A DNA stretch of 64,000 nucleotides, taken from Candidatus Woesearchaeota archaeon (GTDB lineage Archaea; Nanobdellota; Nanobdellia; Woesearchaeales; GW2011-AR9). The notes under the pieces were generated by a model, which saw only the letters and a list, made by a program, of their open reading frames with translations, did not search any database and was not told the origin of the DNA. The stretch lies in assembly GCA_018655525.1 (NCBI GenBank), contig JABIJM010000007.1, forward strand, positions 1 to 64,000, in the 5' to 3' direction. Shown piece by piece: positions 16,917 to 24,075 of this stretch (positions are counted from its first letter, which is position 1; each line of letters opens with the position of its first letter). Made by a program: the position numbers and the translations under genes.

Positions 16917-17306
16917 ATGGTGGATGTCCCAATTTCATTACGACGGTGGTTTTTTGCACATTTCCTTATTGATTTTGCATTTGGAATACCTTTATTCTTT
17001 AAACCTTCATGGATTTTGACATTTTTTGGTATTACAGCTTTTGATCCAATGATGACACGATTGATTGCCGCAGCATTATTTGCAATTGGTGGGTCTTCAT
17101 TATTAGCATACCACAAAACACATGAAACATATCACGTTATGATTAATTTAAAATTAATCTGGTCTACAACTTCTATCGCAGGATTAATGTGGAGCATTCA
17201 GCAAGGTGGACCTCAACAACTATGGAATCTTGTGGCAATATTTGCAGTGTTTACAGTTGTGTGGGCATACTACAAAGTTAAGTTAGATAAACGAAAAGTT
17301 TATTAA
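16917..17306 (+). CDS. Small integral membrane protein, 129 aa
   Basis: Four predicted membrane helices: about residues 11-29, 42-63, 78-95 and 101-119, with a basic C-terminal tail (KVKLDKRKVY). No known catalytic motif. The architecture resembles small four-helix membrane proteins in the DUF4345-like group, but I cannot name a family. A TATA-like TTAATAAAAG lies upstream (16887-16896). Confidence 0.65.
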   Translation: MVDVPISLRRWFFAHFLIDFAFGIPLFFKPSWILTFFGITAFDPMMTRLIAAALFAIGGSSLLAYHKTHETYHVMINLKLIWSTTSIAGLMWSIQQGGPQQLWNLVAIFAVFTVVWAYYKVKLDKRKVY

Positions 17307-17351
17307 CGATTTTACTCTCATTCCTTTATCAAAAAAAGAAGGTGACAAATA

Positions 17352-18203
17352 ATGATAGCTCCAAGACCACATCATCCGCAACATCATATGCGATTTTATG
17401 TAGTAATGACAACAGTAGTAATAGGTGGAATATTTATTCTCTTACTTATGAATAATGGCGCAGGTGGATTCACAAGTGCATTTATTAGTGATTCAGATAG
17501 CTCCTTACTCCAAGGATTAGCAGGAGAAAATGGAAATGAAATTTTAATGGATACGGTTCCAGATAGTGAATTAAATGCCATTGGCACAATAGGTGCCGAA
17601 AACGCAGAAACGGATCCCTTTCTAGAAGATTCAAATGTTCTTGATGCACAAAGTGAATTGCAAGATGCAACACATACAGTGGGAATATCTCTTGAGTTTG
17701 ATCAAATCCCACAGATTAACCGACAAGCAAAAGTAAAAGATATGGTTATTGTATTTGATAATACTGCTCCTAAAATCAGTATTAACGATGATTTACTTGA
17801 ATTAAATAATCAAGAAGAAGTTACATTAACAATGGAAGATTACCTAGGAGATTTTATCTTTGATGAAGATGGTCTTTCTTTAAATGGAAAAGCAAAAAGT
17901 CTAACGGTGAATAATATTAAATTATCTGCACGGAAAGACATTAAACTTTCTTTTACGAATTTAGAATACAACAAGATAAATGTAGGAAGCATTGAATTAC
18001 AAGATATTGAAATTCCAAAAGGAACAGGATTATTATCTCTTGCAAAAAGATTAACGTATTCTTTAGCAGAAGAAGGATTGTCAATCTTTTACTTTAATGG
18101 AAAATTAGATGTAAGTCATGTAGAAGGAACATCATTAAACATGGAAGGGCTTGCACGTGGTGTTAGTGTAAGTGGTGAAGAACTTCTTTTAAACATTCGT
18201 TAA
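17352..18203 (+). CDS. Membrane-anchored hypothetical protein, 283 aa
   Basis: A short His/Pro-rich cytoplasmic N-terminus, one signal-anchor helix (residues 14-33), then an acidic extracellular region of ~245 residues predicted mostly beta. Repeated hydrophobic-alternating strands (KDMVIVFDN, KDIKLSFTNLEY, KINVGSIELQDIEI) suggest a beta-sandwich or beta-helix. GGTGAC lies before the ATG. No family recognised. The stop overlaps the convergent nop10 gene by 4 bp. Confidence 0.65.
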   Translation: MIAPRPHHPQHHMRFYVVMTTVVIGGIFILLLMNNGAGGFTSAFISDSDSSLLQGLAGENGNEILMDTVPDSELNAIGTIGAENAETDPFLEDSNVLDAQSELQDATHTVGISLEFDQIPQINRQAKVKDMVIVFDNTAPKISINDDLLELNNQEEVTLTMEDYLGDFIFDEDGLSLNGKAKSLTVNNIKLSARKDIKLSFTNLEYNKINVGSIELQDIEIPKGTGLLSLAKRLTYSLAEEGLSIFYFNGKLDVSHVEGTSLNMEGLARGVSVSGEELLLNIR

Positions 18204-18373
18204 AGTAAATTTTTCTTTTTTAATTCTTCTTTTTTTGTTTCTCTTCTATAAGAAGCATATTTATCATCTAAAGAAAATTTTGGAGGTTTTGGTTGTTGTG
18301 TTTCTTTTCCACATTTAGAACAAATTTTTGCTAAAGAATAATTTCCACAACCACATTTAAACAGGTGTTTCAT
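18200..18373 (-). CDS. nop10: H/ACA RNP protein Nop10
   Basis: 57 residues. A single zinc ribbon (KCGCGNYSLAKICSKCG) is followed by the conserved PKPPKFSLDDKYASYRR segment and a basic tail, the complete Nop10 layout. It helps assemble the pseudouridylation RNP with Cbf5 and L7Ae. The reading frame extends 16 codons further up but MKHLFKCG is the family start; the ATG lies 1 bp after the aIF2-alpha stop, so translation is probably coupled. Confidence 0.95.
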   Translation of the reverse strand: MKHLFKCGCGNYSLAKICSKCGKETQQPKPPKFSLDDKYASYRRETKKEELKKKNLL

Positions 18374-18374
18374 T

Positions 18375-19157
18375 CTAATCGTTTTTCTCCCGCTCAAAAA
18401 CAGCAGTTGATTGTTTGTCATTAAATTTATCTAAATGTTTCTGAACTTCTTTCAATGTTTTTTCTGCAGGTTTGTAATCAAAATCTTCAACCACTAATTT
18501 ATATCTTCCTGCACCTAAATAGAATAAAGTAATCGTTTCTGAAACTTTCTCAACCGCCATCAAGGTTTTTTTGATTTTATCAACACCTTCTGAATGATAA
18601 GTTGTAATTTCTATTTCTCCTTGAATAATGACTTTTTTTGGTTTGAATTTATCTAATACTGCAGATCTAACTTCTTTCGCAATTTTTGCATCAATACCAA
18701 TTTTTGTTAAATCAAACTTTTCATCTGTAACAAGTTCTTTAAAACAAAGATGTAGATGTGAATAATCTTCAAGAATTTTATCTGCTAAAGTTTTGTATAA
18801 TGCTTCAGGAGTTGTTTTTAACTTTTTAGAAACCGCTTTTATCAAACTTTCTGCTTTTAGTTCTTGTTTAATTTCATCCAACTTTTCTCTTCGTTGGTTT
18901 GAATTTACTCTTCGTAATGAAAGATCAATATGTCCACGATCTCTATGAATTCTCAGGACTTTACAGACAATTTGTCGTCCTTCTGAAACAAAATCTCTTA
19001 AGTTTCTAATTCTTCCTGGAGAAACTTCTGAAATATGAATCATTCCAGAATCGTTGTATTCTAAAAGGTCTACGAATACTGAATTTGGATAAATCTTTGT
19101 AACTTTACACAATACAATTTCATCCTCTTCAGGAAGCCCTTTAAGTTTATACATCAT
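18375..19157 (-). CDS. Translation initiation factor aIF2 subunit alpha
   Basis: 260 residues. An N-terminal S1/OB domain (residues ~10-85, with GMIHISEVSPGRIRNLRDFV and HIDLSLRRV), a helical middle domain, and the C-terminal alpha/beta domain that binds aIF2-gamma (LFYLGAGRYKLVVED). It carries initiator tRNA to the ribosome as part of the aIF2 trimer. The S1 loop retains the serine-containing SEVS region. The order L44e, S27e, aIF2-alpha, Nop10 is widespread in archaea; here a kinase gene is inserted before it. Confidence 0.96.
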   Translation of the reverse strand: MMYKLKGLPEEDEIVLCKVTKIYPNSVFVDLLEYNDSGMIHISEVSPGRIRNLRDFVSEGRQIVCKVLRIHRDRGHIDLSLRRVNSNQRREKLDEIKQELKAESLIKAVSKKLKTTPEALYKTLADKILEDYSHLHLCFKELVTDEKFDLTKIGIDAKIAKEVRSAVLDKFKPKKVIIQGEIEITTYHSEGVDKIKKTLMAVEKVSETITLFYLGAGRYKLVVEDFDYKPAEKTLKEVQKHLDKFNDKQSTAVFEREKND

Positions 19158-19214
19158 TTTATTAGATTATAAGAGGAGTTCTTTAAAAATGCTTCTAAAA
19201 TTTGTGAAGAAGAA

Positions 19215-19733
19215 TCATTTATTAACAATATCTGAAATTTCCTGTACAATATAAGAGGTGCCTTGATCTCCATTCACATGATAATCAATTCGTGGTTTTA
19301 ATTTATCTATCAATCTTATAGTTTCATGTAAATCTTCTTCTGTATTTTTAACAGGCCAATCTGATGCATTCCTTAACTTTATTCTCTCACAAATGATTTC
19401 AAAAGGAACGTCAATAAAGATTGGATAAAAACCAAAATTACCTTGTTCTAACTCTTTAAAAACTTTAATCCCATGTTTAGAAGCTCCTGTAAATTCAAAT
19501 ATAACATTAGAATACTTAAGTCTCTCTAAAACATCTTCCAACATTAAATCATACGCAGTTATACAATATTCTTCATCTTTATACCACGTTTTAATATCAT
19601 AATTACGTTTAAATTTAGCTTTCTGATAAAAATGGTCTATACCAAAATGAACAAATCCTTGTTTTTCTAATTCTTGGGAAACAGTGGTTTTTCCAGATCC
19701 CATAACGCCCATAAGAACAATTAATTTTGTCAT
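19215..19733 (-). CDS. P-loop nucleotide/nucleoside kinase-like protein
   Basis: 172 residues. Walker A is GVMGSGKTT (residues 9-17). A DxD-like region (GIDHFYQK), a lid-like IKLRNASDWPV and the Arg-rich CERIKLR segment resemble small kinases of the AAA_33/shikimate/adenylate-kinase fold. The substrate is unknown. It lies between S27e and aIF2-alpha on the same strand, 21 bp after the S27e stop, an unusual insertion in a conserved ribosomal block. Confidence 0.75.
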   Translation of the reverse strand: MTKLIVLMGVMGSGKTTVSQELEKQGFVHFGIDHFYQKAKFKRNYDIKTWYKDEEYCITAYDLMLEDVLERLKYSNVIFEFTGASKHGIKVFKELEQGNFGFYPIFIDVPFEIICERIKLRNASDWPVKNTEEDLHETIRLIDKLKPRIDYHVNGDQGTSYIVQEISDIVNK

Positions 19734-19754
19734 AATAATAAGTAATATAAAAAA

Positions 19755-19934
19755 TTATTCTAAAACTTCAAGAATTCTGCCAGCAAGTTTTGTCTTTCCA
19801 CCAGTTGGGGAAGCTAATTCTTTTTTACAGACTAAACAGGTTACAGGTGTACTCACATTGCTATAAATGATTTGTTCATTTTTACATTCTGCACAACGTA
19901 CTTTAATAAATTTAGATTTGGTTTCTTGTATCAT
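19755..19934 (-). CDS. rps27e: 30S ribosomal protein S27e
   Basis: 59 residues, so easily missed by length filters. Two CxxC knuckles (RCAECKN and TCLVCKK) form the zinc ribbon, followed by SPTGGKTKLAGRILEVLE, the hallmark C-terminus of S27e. The ATG overlaps the L44e stop in an ATGA junction, so translation is coupled. Confidence 0.96.
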   Translation of the reverse strand: MIQETKSKFIKVRCAECKNEQIIYSNVSTPVTCLVCKKELASPTGGKTKLAGRILEVLE

Positions 19935-20239
19935 ACGAATTCAACTCTCTTTGCTCGCATTCCTGTACTTTGAACGCTTGCTTTTTTACATTTTGAACAT
20001 GTGTATCGTAAATCAGTTTTTTTAGTTCCTTTAGCACCTGTACGTTTAAACTTGGTTACAGCTGGTCTGGAATATTTACCATGTCCACCGATTCCACGTG
20101 CTAATCCACGCTTTCTAGAACGATATTTTGATCCAACGGTTAAAGGACTAGGAGATCGCTTCTTATTCTGCGCTACTTTATGCTCTGTATGTGTTTTACA
20201 CTTACGACATAATCTTTTCTTTAACTTCGGAATTTTCAT
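19931..20239 (-). CDS. rpl44e: 50S ribosomal protein L44e (eL42)
   Basis: 102 residues. Begins MKIPKLKKRLCRKCKTHTEH and ends with TCSKCKKASVQSTGMRAKR; four cysteines bind zinc. The middle is strongly basic with GIGGHGKYSRP. It contacts the ribosomal E site. First gene of the L44e-S27e-kinase-aIF2alpha-Nop10 block; a TATA-like TTATAAATAACC sits 20-30 bp upstream. Confidence 0.97.
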   Translation of the reverse strand: MKIPKLKKRLCRKCKTHTEHKVAQNKKRSPSPLTVGSKYRSRKRGLARGIGGHGKYSRPAVTKFKRTGAKGTKKTDLRYTCSKCKKASVQSTGMRAKRVEFV

Positions 20240-20345
20240 GATTTATGTGTAAGAACGAGGGTTATTTATAAGGCTTACGGAAAAAGTAGAAGGATTATTC
20301 TTAAGTTCCTAAATTGTTAAAAACTTTGCTTCCTTTTAATTATAT

Positions 20346-20624
20346 ATGTTTAAAAGAAAAGCTGAGTTAATCTTTGTTGTAACACTTTTTGCAGTAGTTT
20401 TTACATCATTAATTTACATTTTTCCTTCAAAATACGCACAGATGTGGTTAAATATTGAAATAATTGTCATACCTACGTTTTATTTGATTGGTTATGAGTT
20501 TATGTTACATCAGCAAGAGAGGGAATTTAAAAGAAAATATAATGAATTATATAAAGTTCTTCAAGAATATCATAATGAAAATATTTATTTGAGAAAAATT
20601 AACGACCATAGAAAGCATCCTTAA
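20346..20624 (+). CDS. Small two-span membrane protein, 92 aa
   Basis: Two hydrophobic spans (residues ~8-24 and ~33-52) and a basic, helical cytoplasmic tail of about 38 residues predicted to be coiled coil (QQEREFKRKYNELYKVLQE). No family recognised. Its last 26 bp overlap the candidate small gene on the opposite strand. Confidence 0.55.
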   Translation: MFKRKAELIFVVTLFAVVFTSLIYIFPSKYAQMWLNIEIIVIPTFYLIGYEFMLHQQEREFKRKYNELYKVLQEYHNENIYLRKINDHRKHP

Positions 20625-20724
20625 GACCTTCCAGAGCTTTTATTGCCCGACGATAACGATCAGACGGATCAGAAATTAACTTATTGTCAAAGTTAGTATC
20701 TTTTTCATTAATATTATGGCTCAT
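20599..20724 (-). CDS. Candidate small protein, 41 aa
   Basis: A minus-strand ATG frame of 41 codons encoding a charged soluble peptide (DPSDRYRRAIKALEGLKDAF, predicted helix). A TATA-like AAATTTATAT lies ~20-30 bp upstream of the ATG, as expected for a leaderless archaeal transcript. It fills the otherwise empty gap before Pth2. No homology recognised. Confidence 0.42.
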   Translation of the reverse strand: MSHNINEKDTNFDNKLISDPSDRYRRAIKALEGLKDAFYGR

Positions 20725-20759
20725 CTATTTCTCAATAATCTTGAAACATATAAATTTTT

Positions 20760-21104
20760 CTATAACAACTTCAACTCAGAAACCAGTGAATCTATCTTTT
20801 CTTCTTCATTTGGACCAATTCCAACACAAGTTCTTGTACCTGGCGCAATGACAGTTCTTCCTGCATCTGTGATTAAAGAAACGTTTAAACCTTCGTCTTT
20901 CGCCATCTGAAAATATTTGATTAATTCCTTCTCATCGGCTACTTTAAGCACAATTTTAGGCATTCCTTTGGATTCCCATGCCTTGACAATCTTAGAATCA
21001 GATCGTAGCACTGATACAACGGATGCATGCGCTACTTGTGCAGCTAGCTTGCCTTTCGGAAGCTTGAGATCTGTACGTGCTAATATTACTTGTTTATATG
21101 ACAT
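20760..21104 (-). CDS. pth2: Peptidyl-tRNA hydrolase, archaeal/eukaryotic type (Pth2)
   Basis: 114 residues, the normal Pth2 length. Motifs YKQVILARTDLKLPKGKLAA, QVAHASVVS (catalytic region), KIVLKVADE and the C-terminal DAGRTVIAPGTRTCVGIGP are all family signatures. It releases tRNA from aborted peptidyl-tRNA. The frame runs 16 codons further upstream as hydrophobic sequence; MSYKQVILAR is the proper start. Confidence 0.96.
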   Translation of the reverse strand: MSYKQVILARTDLKLPKGKLAAQVAHASVVSVLRSDSKIVKAWESKGMPKIVLKVADEKELIKYFQMAKDEGLNVSLITDAGRTVIAPGTRTCVGIGPNEEEKIDSLVSELKLL

Positions 21105-21152
21105 AATTACAAAGAAATTAATTGAGTTAATAAAGATTACTCTAAAAATCAT

Positions 21153-21683
21153 CTATCTTTTTCGTCGGTATTCTGCTGCAAGGCAATTATTTAATTCTGT
21201 ATTTACTTCTACAATCGCTTCTTGTGATTCTAAGAATTTATCTTCAAGATCATTTCTTCGTTTTTTAGCTAATTGTGGACGTATCATTCCAAGAATTTGA
21301 ATTCCTAAAGCACCCTTCTTTTCTTTGTATATTCTTGAAGCTATTAAAGACGAATTTAGAAAAAATGAAGGGGGAGAGCTATTTTCTTTATTTAGGATAA
21401 AATAGGCAGCAGCAAGCGTTTTTAATTCATGAGTATAACTTTTAGGGGTTTGTATAAAAGGGTCTAAAGAATTAACATTACCTTTCGTTGATGTCTGCCG
21501 AACCATTGTTTCTAGCTCATCTTTTGGGATTGTTTTCCCATGTGCAATATAATCTTCTAAATGAGAGAATTCCTGAACCTCTGATCTTTCCCCAAATAGT
21601 GGAGTATCTCTTCCAAGAAAATATTCTAAAGCCACTTGAGGGAGCACATCAATTATGGATTCTGGACCATTATTATCGTTCAT
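21153..21683 (-). CDS. Hypothetical protein, ~176 aa
   Basis: Not recognised. A mostly helical, charged soluble protein. The start MNDNNGPESI is chosen; six codons more (MVIAYN) are possible. The C-terminus is basic (NCLAAEYRRKR). It sits 48 bp before Pth2 on the same strand and may share its transcript. Confidence 0.55.
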   Translation of the reverse strand: MNDNNGPESIIDVLPQVALEYFLGRDTPLFGERSEVQEFSHLEDYIAHGKTIPKDELETMVRQTSTKGNVNSLDPFIQTPKSYTHELKTLAAAYFILNKENSSPPSFFLNSSLIASRIYKEKKGALGIQILGMIRPQLAKKRRNDLEDKFLESQEAIVEVNTELNNCLAAEYRRKR

Positions 21684-21794
21684 ATTATAGGCAATTACCA
21701 TTTCAAGTTAAAGAGAACAATCATTAAATTTAAAAGAATTTAATAAGAAATATATATTAAAATTTATTCTAAAAAATGTTTAAAAAAAGAAAAA

Positions 21795-22580
21795 TTACTT
21801 CTTCCACTCGTTTGCAAACAAACTAGCAAAATAACTCACAAAATGAGGTGCTTCTACCCAAACTGCACAGTCATAACTTTTATGAACTTTATTATCGTCT
21901 GTTAAGAATAATAGAATTTCACTGTTGTCAACTAAACAGAATCGTGCATCTTTATTTTTATGAGTTTGAACTTTTCCAACTACGGAAAAACCTTCAACAA
22001 TATCTTTAGGAGTTCCAATCGGAACTGCAACTTTCACGTCTACACCACGTTTAGCTGCTCTTCGTAAATGGTTTGCAAGTAAGTTATATTTTCGTTCTGC
22101 ACCTTGTTTTGATAACATTAAGGTGATACTTGTTTTTGCATTTTTAACCATTGAAGTTACGTGTTCATGAGTTTTATCTCGTCCACGGAATGCGCCGGAT
22201 CTATCGGTTGGATCAACTAATTTCACACCTTCTACATGTAAGGTATTTAATTCTGATAATACATCTGAAGTTTTTAATTCTGATAATACTTTTGTTTGTA
22301 AATCTGCTTCTTCAAGAACTTTTTTCTGTACTCTTTCTACAACTTCTGCAGGAGGTACTGCTAAATATTTGATAGGTTTTCCAACTTTTACTATAATGAA
22401 ACCTTTCTTTTCAAGTGATTCTAATACATCATATGCTCGCGATCTAGGCACGTTAGAAATATCTGATAATTCACCAGCTGTTGAGACTCCTCTACTTAAT
22501 AGAGCTACCCATAGTTTGCTTTCGTAGGAATTTAATCCAAAGTCCTTTAATTTGTTTAGGAAATCTTTTTGAACGATCAT
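21795..22580 (-). CDS. TrmB-family transcriptional regulator
   Basis: 261 residues. The N-terminal winged helix (LKDFGLNSYESKLWVALLS, NVPRSRAYDVLESLEKKGF) is the canonical TrmB DNA-binding domain. It is followed by a coiled-coil linker (residues ~78-110) and a C-terminal domain with ITLMLSKQGAERKYN and VDVKVAVPIG, like the phospholipase-D-like effector-binding domain of TrmB proteins. In other archaea these regulators sense sugars or other metabolites. A perfect 10-bp palindrome lies upstream of its TATA box. Confidence 0.93.
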   Translation of the reverse strand: MIVQKDFLNKLKDFGLNSYESKLWVALLSRGVSTAGELSDISNVPRSRAYDVLESLEKKGFIIVKVGKPIKYLAVPPAEVVERVQKKVLEEADLQTKVLSELKTSDVLSELNTLHVEGVKLVDPTDRSGAFRGRDKTHEHVTSMVKNAKTSITLMLSKQGAERKYNLLANHLRRAAKRGVDVKVAVPIGTPKDIVEGFSVVGKVQTHKNKDARFCLVDNSEILLFLTDDNKVHKSYDCAVWVEAPHFVSYFASLFANEWKK

Positions 22581-22650
22581 TTTAATTTTGCCTCCGCAAC
22601 ACCTTTCAGAACCTCTACATTCTAATGAATATATTAAAATAAGCCTATTC

Positions 22651-22685
22651 CTTTATAAAACTTTCGGAACTGTATTCTCCGGAGA
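22651..22685 (-). promoter_or_regulatory. TrmB promoter with palindromic site TCTCCGGAGA
   Basis: On the minus strand a TATA-like TTTTATAAAG (22651-22660) precedes the TrmB gene. A perfect 10-bp palindrome TCTCCGGAGA (22676-22685) lies just upstream of it. GC-rich palindromes are rare in this A+T-rich DNA, and TrmB proteins bind palindromes near TATA boxes, so an autoregulatory operator is plausible. Confidence 0.45.
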
Positions 22686-22740
22686 GTGACAACAGGCAAG
22701 GTTAGAAGGAATTTAAGAAGAAAATAAGAAGAAAAAAAAA

Positions 22741-23013
22741 TTATTTCCCAAATTTACTCATATTTTTTACAAGTGGAGTAAATGGAAAAGGTCTCTCATT
22801 TGTTACAAAAGTGATATAACGTAAAAACGAATATACTTGTGTATTCCATATTTCACTAAATTGGGCAAGCCCCTTGTTACGTTTACCTGTAAAAATGACT
22901 AAAATCCAATGCACCACTATTAAAACTTGAATTAATGTTTTCCACACACTTAAAATTATTCCGGAGACAATTGCAACTACAATTCTCATCCACGCTTCTG
23001 ATCTTTCTGACAT
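22741..23013 (-). CDS. DUF4389 membrane protein, 90 aa
   Basis: A compact protein with one long hydrophobic stretch (residues ~9-45) probably forming two helices, then the conserved FSEIWNTQVYSFLRYITFVTNERPFPF region typical of DUF4389, here split by aromatic residues. The biochemical role is unknown. It is the first recognised gene after the TrmB regulator on the same strand. Confidence 0.85.
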   Translation of the reverse strand: MSERSEAWMRIVVAIVSGIILSVWKTLIQVLIVVHWILVIFTGKRNKGLAQFSEIWNTQVYSFLRYITFVTNERPFPFTPLVKNMSKFGK

Positions 23014-23070
23014 ATTAATTACCTCTATTAAAACAAATCATTTAGAATTTATAAATTTATGTGAAATGAT

Positions 23071-23145
23071 AAAAATGCGTGAAACCATCTACCCCGCTCT
23101 AAAGAACGGGGTTTCAAAAAGATGGTTTTTCAACTACGCATTTTT
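23071..23145 (-). ncRNA. Long GC-tipped hairpin resembling an IS200/IS605 right end or omegaRNA 3' end
   Basis: Three nested stems: AAAAATGCGT/ACGCATTTTT (23071-23080 with 23136-23145), AAACCATCT/AGATGGTTT, and a tip ACCCCG/CGGGGT (23091-23112) that extends with wobble pairs to 10 bp. On the minus strand the tip reads GAAACCCCG-TTCTTTAGAG-CGGGGTAG, closely like the palindromic right end of IS605-group elements. No TnpA or TnpB gene is near. It follows the DUF357 gene on the minus strand. It may be transposon debris, a domesticated RNA or an elaborate terminator. Confidence 0.55.
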
Positions 23146-23152
23146 AGCATGC

Positions 23153-23216
23153 AAAAAATATCACCATAAATGGAAGAGTTTTAAACCCTACCTTAAAAAC
23201 ATCCAGTGATATTTTT
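23153..23216 (-). repeat. Second long hairpin adjacent to the first
   Basis: AAAAAATATCAC (23153-23164) pairs with GTGATATTTTT (23206-23216). Inside, GTTTTAA (23179-23185) pairs with TTAAAAAC (23193-23200), leaving an asymmetric internal loop. It lies 8 bp from the previous hairpin and 9 bp from the DUF357 stop, so on the minus strand it would be the first structure in that gene's 3' region. Confidence 0.5.
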
Positions 23217-23224
23217 AAGCATAA

Positions 23225-23515
23225 TTATTTGTCATCAACTGTAAATAATCTACTGTCATTTACCTTAAATAAGCCTATTCTTGCACCAGCATCTAACCAA
23301 CCGTGGGCATAATTTAACGCTGCAAAGGCTAGAACCATATCTTGCTTGTCATTTAGAAAGAACTTTGCATCTTGATGATACCGAGATGCCATATCAAAGA
23401 AATCTTCTGCTTCTGCCAATCTATCTTGATCAAACTTATCTCTCGCCATATCTAAAGCTTCTTTAGATATCTTGAAATACGCATCCAGTTTCTCTTGTGT
23501 GATTGTGTTGTTCAT
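23225..23515 (-). CDS. DUF357 family protein, 96 aa
   Basis: Helical protein with the archaeal DUF357 pattern: YFKISKEALDMARDK, then ASRYHQDAKFFLNDKQD, then ALNYAHGWLDAGARIG. It is conserved in archaea, of unknown function, and often encoded near informational genes. It ends 9 bp before the hairpin pair. The N-terminus MNNTITQEKLDAYFK needs no adjustment. Confidence 0.88.
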   Translation of the reverse strand: MNNTITQEKLDAYFKISKEALDMARDKFDQDRLAEAEDFFDMASRYHQDAKFFLNDKQDMVLAFAALNYAHGWLDAGARIGLFKVNDSRLFTVDDK

Positions 23516-23644
23516 AGAGATAGAAATAGATGCGTTTTTTATAAGGATTTTGGATGGAATTGGAGAATAGTCTCCTTATTATTTAATGGAGTAGATTATT
23601 TTATTTTTAAGGGGTCAATTGTTTATTAATGAAAAAATGGAGGG

Positions 23645-23929
23645 TTATTTATACCATTGGCACTTTTGATTTACACATGCACATTGGTAATTAAGCATTT
23701 TTGGAGTTGGTTCATCGTAACCTTCACAGGTTGATAGAAGAGGACTTTCAGCTTTACTTCCACAGATTTCTGAACCACACCCACCAGATTCACAATCATC
23801 ATTAATTTGGCATTCACCATAAGTAGAACTACCATAATAATCCTCTGAATTTGACAAGTTTACAATCAGAATTACCCCTCCGATCAACACAAGGAACAAC
23901 AATGTGTAAAGTATCTTTTTGTTCTTCAT
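23645..23929 (-). CDS. Exported eight-cysteine-cluster protein, 94 aa
   Basis: An N-terminal membrane anchor or signal (residues 5-25) is followed by a small extracellular domain with exactly eight cysteines (GEC, DDC, GGC, EIC, STC, YQC, AC, KC). This matches the eight-cysteine-cluster domain found on secreted archaeal and bacterial proteins, probably disulfide-bonded. Function unknown. It is preceded by a TATA-like TTTATAAATA on the minus strand. Confidence 0.75.
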   Translation of the reverse strand: MKNKKILYTLLFLVLIGGVILIVNLSNSEDYYGSSTYGECQINDDCESGGCGSEICGSKAESPLLSTCEGYDEPTPKMLNYQCACVNQKCQWYK

Positions 23930-24075
23930 CGTTACTAATGAATATTGAAGGACTTATAAATATACCTCGGATTTTTTGAATATACATACAATTGTTTGTT
24001 CCTAAAAGACCTTTGTTTATATTTTTAGGAAAATTCAGAACTCAATAAGTAAGCGTTTTTCTATAAAAAACCCTA

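Noticed and set aside
23071-23216. Complete IS200/IS605 element
   Set aside because: No TnpA (Y1 transposase) or TnpB frame lies within several kb, so only an end-like hairpin is claimed.
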